From contig JALMLS010000315.1 of assembly GCA_038496445.1 (NCBI GenBank), forward strand, positions 117,616 to 181,615: 64,000 nt of DNA. The letters are read 5' to 3'. The notes beneath the pieces were generated by a model. That model was not told where the DNA came from and did not search any database. It saw nothing but the letters and a program-made list of their open reading frames with translations. Shown here one piece after another: positions 56,917 through 64,000 of the stretch (positions are counted from its first letter, which is position 1; every line of letters begins with the position of its first letter). Position numbers and translations under genes: made by a program. Source of the stretch: Trichosphaerium sp. ATCC 40318 (Eukaryota > Discosea > Flabellinia > Trichosidae).

Positions 56917-58106
56917 CTAATCCAGCCTTCCCTTGTTGTACAAAAATTCAAAGACCGGATTATGAAAGCATACGCTGGTAGTTCTTTTTTTTTTTTGTTG
57001 TTTGTCTGTTTTCCATCTATGATACAAGCCACCAACGCCGGTCCCCTTTGCCTTGGTTATTGAAGCGACCATCCCTTCTAATTTTATGTACACGGTCAGC
57101 TTATGCAATATTTGTAGTAGTGCTTGAGCTTTACAATGTGCTTCAACACTATGAACTTGAACAGCTGTTGAATTTCTGGTGATGGTGATACAGCTTCCTT
57201 GGCCTTGTACAACGCTGTGCACAAATAACTAAAGATGCCCAGCAACATCCGAATCACATTGGACGTATCAATAGCCCAAATGATCCGAGGGGCAATGCAC
57301 AAGGGCGCAGGCAAGAATCCAGCCTGTAAGTTGTAGGTTTAGCATGTCATTCAAATAAAGTTGTTGTGTATAATTCGGTAAAATCGGCGTGACAAAATAA
57401 CAATAAATAGAACTTGCCTGGCGTAGAATCTCTAACAAATGTACTGTTGACGTTAAATGAGGAGAATCCGCTGGTGCAAGCTTCTTGGCAAGTGCGTTGT
57501 TCCAGTTGCCAATTGATATGGCTAGTGAGTGGCATGAGAGCGAGAAAGAGATGAGGTATGGAGCGAATTAAATTGAACAAGTTAGAAAAAAAAAAAAAAA
57601 GGTACCCAGTAGTGACATGATTGTCGCTCTGCTCATCAAAAACGCTTCTTTGTTTTGAGTTATTTCGCATAGTACTTGATAGAGAGCAGGACATGCCAGG
57701 AACAGTTTTTCAATGTAGAGATCTCGCTTGAACACGCTCTTCTTTGGTAACATTTCACTGTATTGCTCCGGTGTCGGGGACATGTGTTGGCAAGATACAG
57801 CTACATCAAGTATATGGGCCAATTCTTTCAAACTGGATTGTTTGCCTAAAAAAGCGTTACCGCCTGATTTAGTATGAATGCATCAAAATCACTCAGAATG
57901 GTTTCCACGGAGCGTAGTGTACCTATTGCAGGGAGAATGAAGCGCAGGAGGGATAAAATCGGTAGAGTACAGTCGGGATTTAGATTTTTTTGTTGTTTGT
58001 TTTCAGATCCAAACGTCAACCGTCGCTTTTTAAGCGCGTGCCGAACACTCTCAGCGTTGTTACTACGATCTTTGGCGCATGTGTCCCACTTGCGCTTGCT
58101 ATTCAT
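56917..58106 (-). CDS. Helical-repeat protein C, unknown
   Basis: ATG 58106 (MNSKRKWDTCAKDRSNNAES) with a nuclear-signal-like HALKKRRLTFG. Spliced exons give a continuous helical protein: ILPAIGGNAFLGKQSSLKEL, DLYIEKLFLACPALYQVL, AISIGNWNNALAKKLAPADS, CIAPRIIWAIDTSNVIRML, then AQALLQILHKLTVYIKLEGM. The intron at 57324-57417 is GC-AG (GCAAGT). The exact 3' end is uncertain: stops at 57096 or near 56917-56922 depending on the last splice. I prefer the longer form because the second frame reads as protein. No family recognised. It begins 51 bp after the stop of protein D on the same strand. Confidence 0.55.
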
Positions 58107-58156
58107 TTGAGAGAGGCGTTTTACTTTATTAGTATTAACAGGTGAAGCTATACGAA

Positions 58157-59749
58157 TTACGTTAGTGGCTTATAAAATTTGCTAGCAAGGGTAAAAAAAA
58201 GAGGGCGTGGCGTACCAACGGTACTGGCGAGGCTAGGGTGTATACCCCACAGTGTTAAAGGTACAACACGTGTCGTCGGCGTGATTCGCCTTTTGAATTT
58301 GCCGTTTTGTGCACTGAGAACGTGCGTCGACACCATCATTGAAATACATGTACTTATTGCATGTATCACGTGTTCGTGGCTTTGTACTGATTGCCGTACT
58401 GTAAAATACTGTCAGACCGAATTTGGCGTTGAGTAAATAGCGCAGTACCTAATTGAAATAGGGGAAAGACGGAGCGAAGCCTGCTGTTCTGGTGGTCGGG
58501 TTGGCGCAGTACTTTGACGATATTGCAATACGCACTCCACATCACCTGCAAGTGTTGTATGTGCGGTCTGCGCCTTCTACGGTCTGCGTAGGTGCAACAA
58601 ATAGCATGTGCCCTATTGGCGGTGTTGTCGTCGTGGTTTTGTTTTTCCGCTAAGTTAAGAGAGGTATGTATTGCCGCCAAACTAAAATAACGTGTCAGAT
58701 TCCCACGCTACACGTGTCGGTGCACGAAGAATGAGTAGTACCTATCTGAGTCCACTAATGCACCAGCAAAATTAGTCAGCGCTTTTACCTTGGCTGGTGC
58801 AGGCTGTTGTGCTATCATAGGCAGTAGTATTGGCAACATTCCTCTATGTGTGACGGGTTAACACAACGCCATTTAAACTGATTCAAGTTGTGTTGAGACA
58901 CCCTTGTTGATGTCGTACCGGTTCCAGTAGTTGGCTGTTGATGGCAGGAACCTCAATGCATGCTCTATGTTATCAATGTCGGCTAACTCGAATGCAATAG
59001 ACTTGAGTACTCCACTGTAGTTCCCAGTAGTCGCACGGGAGGTCTGTGACGGTGCAGTACGATGAGCTGCATCAAATACAGTGTCCAAGAGCGATACTAC
59101 GGTGGCTGAAATGACATATTGATGAGGCTTTTGTCGTGTAGCACACTGCAACTCAAACATGCTTCGCGCTAGCCTCAATCCTGGCAGCGCGTCTATTCTT
59201 TCTCCAGACAAGTACAGCAAAGCTGCACCAGTAATTGAGCGAAGTATGGGGAGGTTGAACGCCTGTAAAATAAAATAAGGGATCATGACACCTGACTGAC
59301 TACATGCATTGCAATTTGTACCGTATAAATGTCGTTGTTTGCTTTAAGGCCGTCCAGTAGACCGAGGATTTCTTTGCTGTAATGACACAGGTGAAACTGG
59401 TTTGCTGTAAATATTCTAACAAACTTATTCTCGATTTCTACTGCTTGAGGGGATGCGCTGTGAAGAGTGTAGGCGTTTGCAACATGTTCGGCGCGCAACC
59501 GCTTTAGAATAGGCACAAATGCTGTGTGAAAGAATACGTGATCGTTGTCGCTCTGTAGAGCGTTTAAAAACCACAAAAGCATTTCAGTTGCTAGAAAGTG
59601 TTAAATACGCCTTGTGGGCAACGTCTAATACCTTTGGCAATGTCTTTTTCGTTGACAGCCGCATTGTACTTGTCATACGCCTCAACAACGAACCCTTCCA
59701 GCTCTGCAGGGTACGCTGATGCCACCGCTTGAATTGAAGGGCGTGACAT
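58157..59749 (-). CDS. Helical-repeat protein D, unknown
   Basis: ATG 59749 (MSRPSIQAVASAYPAELEGF) and several exons: EMLLWFLNALQSDNDHVFF, KEILGLLDGLKANNDIYT, LPILRSITGAALLYLSGE, YVISATVVSLLDTVFDAAH, GMLPILLPMIAQQPAPAKV, YCNIVKVLRQPDHQNSRL, ending near VPLTLWGIHPSLASTVG at 58157. Introns restore one frame at each step checked (e.g. a 43 nt GTATTA...TAG after residue ~40). The composition suggests an all-helical armadillo-like scaffold. I do not recognise it. Genes C and D lie 51 bp apart on one strand and might be one transcription unit or one split gene. Confidence 0.55.
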
Positions 59750-59907
59750 GGTTCGCGCTTTGCGGTGGTACGCTTAATTCAACCTTGACGTATCTCAAGC
59801 CTTCAACCTTTGGTGTACGATGCTTCTGTTGAGCTTTCTAACGAACGATTGGAAATTTGGAGATATTTTGACCAAACTTAAAATCAGTTCAAAAAACTGT
59901 AAAAAGC

Positions 59908-60284
59908 ATGAGACTCGCTCTTGTACTCCTTTTTTTACTAGCGCTTGTAGTAGTGGCCGCTATGAGTAATAAAGCTCAAGGTAACGTCACGTTAGTAATA
60001 AATAAGCGAGTGTTAACGTGATTTAGGGGATTCCGCTGATAAGTACGTAATGATCCTTTTATCAGTTTCTAAGCAATTTAGGCGTTCTGCGGCAGAAAAA
60101 GCACGGTACCATGTTAATGATGTACCACTAGAAGAATTGGTGTCCCACAAGATAGCACACAGCAAACGTCAAAAAGTAAGACCTCGCAACACTATTTTAC
60201 ATAACATTAGCTTAGACTGTAACTATGAATGAATTGCGTGAGGCTGATGAAAGATTGTTGTCTGTTTTAAATAAGAATGAATAA
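59908..60284 (+). CDS. Small secreted protein with signal peptide
   Basis: Four exons encode ~83 residues. ATG 59908 gives a classic signal peptide (MRLALVLLFLLALVVVAAMS) with cleavage likely near residue 20. Two GTAACG/GTACGT introns and one GTAAGA intron join to GDSADKRSAAEKARYHVNDV, PLEELVSHKIAHSKRQK and TVTMNELREADERLLSVLN, stop at 60284. Dibasic KR sites after DSAD and after HS could be cleaved by a furin/Kex2-type protease (inferred), releasing a ~30-residue peptide. No cysteines in the mature part. Family not recognised. It is the last ordinary gene before the repeat block. Confidence 0.55.
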
Positions 60285-60540
60285 AATTAATAGTTTGTAT
60301 CAAAAATTTGGAGTTGAAATTTATTGTCTTGTTTTAAGCCCAATAATACATCCCAAAACTATGCACTGTGGACATTGTAAGTATACAGTGCATATTTATG
60401 TGTATTTACAGAAAAAAATCCATTGGCCAACTGATTGGACATGTGTTCAAACAATTGGCATGATAATGAGTATTGCAGGTGACATGCAGAAGCAAGGTCA
60501 CCAATAGAAATTAAAATGGTAAAAATGGAGTTTTAAAGTG

Positions 60541-60611
60541 GCTTCATGTCATATATGTGGCAAATAAACATCCAAAATGTGTCCAAAATGTGCAATTTGA
60601 TTTCACCACTG
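60541..60611. mobile_element. Partial MITE-like element
   Basis: It ends in GATTTCACCACTG, a variant of the right terminal repeat of the next element, and contains the same internal words (CAAATAAACATCCAAAATG). A matching left end was not found, so it seems truncated. Confidence 0.4.
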
Positions 60612-60640
60612 CACAGGTTTTGTACATGCCAAAAAGGTAC

Positions 60641-60958
60641 CAGTGGTGGGATCGGACGACACGCGAATTGCATGTTTTGGGCATGTTTATTGCAAATATA
60701 CAACACACGAATGGCACGTTTTGGGCATGTTTATTTTTCATGCAAAAGGCACATTTTAAGCACATTTTGGGCACATTTTTTTTCCACACAAAAGGCACGT
60801 TTCTCTTCCACATGCTGGCCACACAAATCACAAGTTTTGGACACGTTTTGGGCACGTTTATTGTAAATATACAACACACGAATGGCACGTTTTGGGCACG
60901 TTTATTTTCCACACAAATGGCACATTTTAGACACGTATTTTGTCTGATTCCACCACTG
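60641..60958. mobile_element. MITE-like element 1 with CAGTGGTGG terminal inverted repeats
   Basis: The left end reads CAGTGGTGGGATCGGAC, and the right end is its near-perfect reverse complement GTCTGATTCCACCACTG (15 of 17 match). The 318 bp interior is made of degenerate repeats around GGCACGTTTTGGGCACG and TTTATTTTCC. It has no coding capacity. No clear target-site duplication is visible. Confidence 0.6.
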
Positions 60959-61129
60959 ATGTGCCACATACAGATTATGTATCAGCATTATTGGCAACTT
61001 TAAGTGTATAGTTGGTCCAAAACCTACAATACTGGAATCAGGATTTTGACCCATACTAAACCTGTACAAAACCTTGCTTTGGTATGGTTTTGTACATACA
61101 GATTAAGTATAGGTCAAAAGTGGGTCACT

Positions 61130-61210
61130 CCTTGATGGCCTAACGGTTATGGTCCTCAACCCAAAATCCATTATGTTTGTGAGGTCTTGGTTTAAGTCAG
61201 TACCTAGGAC
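61130..61210 (+). repeat. tRNA-like segment (possible SINE or tRNA pseudogene)
   Basis: TGGCCTAACGGTTATGG (~61136-61152) fits a polymerase III A box, and GGTTTAAGTC (~61189-61198) a weak B box, ~50 bp apart as in tRNA genes with a variable arm. The stems look imperfect and no full cloverleaf was built, so a decayed tRNA or tRNA-derived SINE head is more likely than a working gene. Confidence 0.4.
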
Positions 61211-61229
61211 AAATCATATTAGGTGGTGA

Positions 61230-61380
61230 TTAAGCCTTTGATACAGGTTAGATACAAGTAAAGTACAGGTAAACGATGCAGAATCCATACAGATTAAGTA
61301 CAGGTCAAAAGTATGGCACATACAGGTTTTGTACAAGTCAAAAGTATGGAACTCATATGAGATAGGTACAGGGCAGCTGG
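61230..61380. repeat. Degenerate copies of the GTACAGGTCAAAAGTA repeat
   Basis: Imperfect copies of the word found in the main array at 61640-61880 (TACAGGTCAAAAGTATGG and variants). Further copies, some inverted, lie at ~61040-61125. Confidence 0.55.
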
Positions 61381-61399
61381 TAAAATTGTGTACAAGATA

Positions 61400-61550
61400 C
61401 AGTGGTGGAATCAGACAAAGTACATTTGCCTAAAATGTGCCATTTGCATGGAAAATAAACATGCCCAAAATGTGCAATTCACATGGAAAATAAATGTATC
61501 CAAAATGTGCCCAAAACATGCGATTCACATGCTGTCCAATTCCACCACTG
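61400..61550. mobile_element. MITE-like element 2 with CAGTGGTGG terminal inverted repeats
   Basis: The left end is CAGTGGTGGAATCAGAC; the right end CCAATTCCACCACTG is its inverse. The 151 bp interior has ATAAACATGCCCAAAATGTG words, the inverse of those in element 1. The triplet ATA flanks both ends (61397-61399 and 61551-61553), a possible 3 bp target duplication. Confidence 0.6.
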
Positions 61551-61552
61551 AT

Positions 61553-61618
61553 AGTAAAACAATGGATAGGTGTATTGTTTTCTTAACTATTACAAGTACA
61601 TTTACATTACAACACATC
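61553..61618. repeat. Left copy of a ~65 bp direct repeat
   Basis: Contains TATTGTTTTCTTAACTATTA followed by more shared sequence, repeated almost exactly at 61911-61976. The two copies flank the tandem array. Confidence 0.65.
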
Positions 61619-61634
61619 AGTAGTAAAATCAGGA

Positions 61635-61885
61635 GTACGGATAATGTACGGGTAGGGGTCAAAAAGTACAGATCCTGTACGGGTTTTGTACAGGTCGGAA
61701 GTATGGGTTACGTACGGGTTTAATCCGGGTCAAAAGTATGGAACCTGTATGGGTTGAGTACAGGTCAAAAGTACGGGTTCTGTACGGGTTGAGTACGGGT
61801 CAAAAGTACAGGTTCCGTATGGGTTTTGTACGGGTCAAAAGTATGGAACCTGTACAGGTTAGGTACGGGTCAAAATATGTGTCGG
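61635..61885. repeat. ~35 bp tandem array
   Basis: About seven imperfect units of ~35 bp built on GTACGGGTTGAGTACGGGTC followed by AAAAGTACGGGTTCT. Differences are mostly A/G and C/T changes. No protein or RNA role is visible. Confidence 0.7.
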
Positions 61886-61910
61886 CAATTATAATTGTGT
61901 ACACAAAATA

Positions 61911-61976
61911 GTAAAAACGATGGATTGGTTTATTGTTTTCTTAACTATTACAAGTACATTTACATTACAACACATT
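61911..61976. repeat. Right copy of the ~65 bp direct repeat
   Basis: Matches 61553-61618 with a few differences near the left end, e.g. GATGGATTGG against AATGGATAGG. Confidence 0.65.
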
Positions 61977-63003
61977 ATTACATTACAACCTCATTACCAA
62001 ACGACCATGTTTTTGGTAATATCCCTCAACTATTGCCTTCAGCTATGTACACCAAATATCTTGGTTTCACACTTTCTCTCCATAAAACTCACTTTCGACT
62101 TTCACAAGGGTTTGGAAAATATTATCAAGTCTTTCAACTCATGGAAACCTTATGCTAAAACACTTAGAGCTAAGCACTCCATTCTTTGCACTTATGCACA
62201 GTCTCAAATCTTATATTTTGCTAGACCACTTCTTATTCCACAGGAAATAGACTAAAAATAATGTCAGCTGGTTTCTGTTTTATGGTTACTATGACAGCAC
62301 CAATAATGTTGCCAAAGTATATAACAAAGACATGTTTATCGATTATCATTGGGTGTTAGAACCTCACTGCCTTTCCACTTAGGTGGACTGTCTGTCCCTG
62401 ATATATCCACCATAACAAACAATTTTAAGGCCTCTTTGTGGTTCAGGCACCTCACCACAGTCACCTTATATTCCGACTTATGGGAATCTCACCTTTCCAA
62501 TATAGGTAATTATTGCTACAATAGCTGGAAGGAGTTAGCTGCTGATGGTACATTTCCTCCTTTGCAACGTTATGCAAAAGTGTCAGATATTGTGAAACAC
62601 AACACATCTAAACCAAAAAGTGTCAAATGGCCTCCTACCTTACTGCTTATGATTGATGATGGCTGGAAAGTCCACCTAATGTTAAAGACTGTTAGCTCCT
62701 TGAGGGGAATTAACTAGCCTAGAGACATCTTGTGGCGGTACTTTTTAAAACTAGTGCCTGTCAAACATTCAAAATCTCCTATTCCAACACAAACATTTTC
62801 CATACACCCATTTCCCCACATACATATAGATCTAACAGAAAAAGAAATAACTATGGCTCAGACTATGAAATTTCAGACTGTGAAAACTCTGACAAATGGG
62901 AATCAGATCTGTATTTCGAATTGTAAACACATGTATCAAAATGTGCAGAGTTATTGTTGTCCACAGCACAATAAACCCACCTTTTTTTAAAAAAAAAAAA
63001 AAA
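61977..63003 (+). mobile_element. Decayed LINE-like 3' end, copy A
   Basis: The plus strand carries broken coding pieces in different frames: TKYLGFTLSLHKTHF, then IIKSFNSWKPYAKTLRAKHS with LYFARPLLIPQ, then LPFHLGGLSVPDISTITNNF and KASLWFRHLTT. These resemble the region after the reverse transcriptase domain of non-LTR retrotransposons. A C-terminal reading ends in DKWESDLYFEL at stop 62926. A poly-A run (62989-63003) follows. Frameshifts and stops show it is inactive and 5' truncated. Confidence 0.6.
62243..62332 (+). repeat. Arm 1 of a 90 bp perfect inverted repeat
   Basis: Begins GGAAATAGACTAAAAATAAT and is identical to the reverse complement of 63911-64000 over all 90 bases. It lies inside the LINE-like copy A. 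Confidence 0.9.
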
Positions 63004-63216
63004 CCATATGTACACTTAACCAACAATAGCCATTCAGAAATGAAGATGTTTATACAACTACAAGAACTTTACAAAGAGATAAAGGTGTGCAACAGTAAAC
63101 CATACCACAGCATGACATCTATAAAACCATGTTTACACATGATAGACACTAAATGTGAGTAATTGTGTGAAGCAGTTGAGAATTGTGCATTGTGTTCATT
63201 GAAATTGCCTAATACA

Positions 63217-64000
63217 TTTTTTTTTTTTTTCAAAAATGGTGGGTTTATTGTGCTGTGGATGACAATAACCATGCGTGCTTTTTGTTACATTTTGTTTTAT
63301 CACAGTTCAAAGTAAAGATCTTCATCCCAGTCATCTGAGCTTTCATCATCTGAGTAATAGTTGTGTCTTTGCCTACTTGACCTACTAATGGTTGGTGGAG
63401 TTAGTGGACAAAACTCAACCATCTCACCCCAAAGCCGATCGCCTCCAATCGTCAACAATAAAACATGTATTTTCACCCAAGTAAGCAGTAGTTAGGTTTG
63501 TATCGGCATGGCTCTAAAAGTAGGCGAAAAAATTTAAAAATACCCAAAAACCAACAATTTCTTGATTTTTCTATTTTTCGTGAATAACTCAGGTCTACTA
63601 GTATGAATCCTTTAAAAAACGAAGTATGGCCCACTATTAGGTACGATGCATGGTTTCGTGGTGGTTTGGGGTTCGGTGCCCCTTTTTAAAGACGATTATT
63701 GGATTTGAGATTTTTTGCCTAATTAGGTAAGTTCTTGCTTAAGTATTTACGATAAGGCAGGATTGGCGAAAAAAGCAGGTAAAATGGCAAAAACATGAAG
63801 TTGGTTGATATAAACTGGGTATTGTTGATGTGGGGATAGTTTTATGTAAAGTTTGTAATAATTGTACCAAACCTCTTTGTAATCGTTATGTGTTATGTAT
63901 CGTAATAAACTGTCTTTGTTATATACTTTGGCAACATTATTGGTGCTGTCATAGTAACCATAAAACAGAAACCAGCTGACATTATTTTTAGTCTATTTCC
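63217..64000 (-). mobile_element. LINE-like 3' end, copy B, inverted and cut by the window edge
   Basis: A poly-T run (63217-63230) is the poly-A tail of a minus-strand copy. Next to it, 63238-63268 is the near inverse of the copy A 3' UTR (62951-62981). On the minus strand a reading ends RQRHNYYSDDESSDDWDED then LYFEL at stop 63300-63302, homologous to the end of copy A. The middle (~63440-63900) does not match copy A and may hold an insertion. The right edge repeats copy A again over 90 bp. Confidence 0.6.
63911..64000 (-). repeat. Arm 2 of the 90 bp perfect inverted repeat
   Basis: Reverse complement of 62243-62332 with no mismatch. It reaches the window edge, so the true repeat is probably longer. 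Confidence 0.9.

Noticed and set aside
58179-58436. Plus-strand frame of 85 codons
   Set aside because: It lies opposite exons of helical protein D, whose spliced frame is better supported.
60546-61003. Long open frames on both strands with repeated Phe-Trp-Ala-His words
   Set aside because: They are translations of the ~30 bp internal repeats of the MITE-like element. Similar frames appear on both strands, with no codon signal.

Overview
This is nuclear DNA from an intron-rich, gene-dense eukaryotic microbe. Most of its ~21 protein genes are cut by very short introns (about 29-110 nt). These usually begin GTACGT or GTGCGT and end in AG, and neighbouring genes are often only 50-250 bp apart. 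The gene set points to a unicellular, probably amoeboid or motile eukaryote with cytoskeletal and endosomal signalling: two Roco kinases of the LRRK class, a BEACH protein, a filamin-repeat protein, a VPS9 Rab5 exchange factor, a DENN protein and a Serinc. Two Roco kinases argue against an ordinary fungus or plant. I cannot name the genus.

Layout: F-box/NHL-like protein (-, cut by the left edge); giant BEACH-WD40 protein (+, 1.4-10.8 kb); gamma-glutamylcyclotransferase-like protein (+); small membrane protein (-); Roco kinase 1 with RS-rich N-terminus (-, 13.4-20.9 kb); DWY-repeat protein 1 (-); short TM protein (+); proteasome alpha subunit (-); Kelch protein (+); ribosomal protein eL30 (-); fatty-acid amide hydrolase (+); DWY-repeat protein 2 fused to a nuclease-like domain (-); propionyl-CoA carboxylase alpha (+); Roco kinase 2 with WD40 tail (-, 35.4-42.4 kb); DENN protein (-); YheT-type hydrolase (-); Serinc (+); SAP-domain protein (-); VPS9 protein (+); filamin-repeat protein (+); basic protein with a UAP56-binding-like motif (+); two helical orphan proteins (-); small secreted protein (+). 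Many genes form head-to-head pairs across 80-225 bp, so shared promoters are likely.

From about 60.5 kb the sequence changes to repeats: MITE-like elements with CAGTGGTGG terminal inverted repeats, a ~35 bp tandem array, a tRNA-like segment, and two LINE-like 3' ends in opposite orientation sharing a 90 bp perfect inverted repeat. This is either a transposon-rich border or a possible assembly join.

The best candidate for an undescribed system is the DWY-repeat pair. Two paralogues about 8 kb apart each carry four copies of a repeat with an LDDWY-type core and a VYP-x-x-x-W end. One is fused to a restriction-endonuclease-like domain, and the other stops exactly where that domain should begin. 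Other points are at least six GC-AG introns supported by reading frame, one of them matching a GT-AG intron at the same codon of its paralogue.
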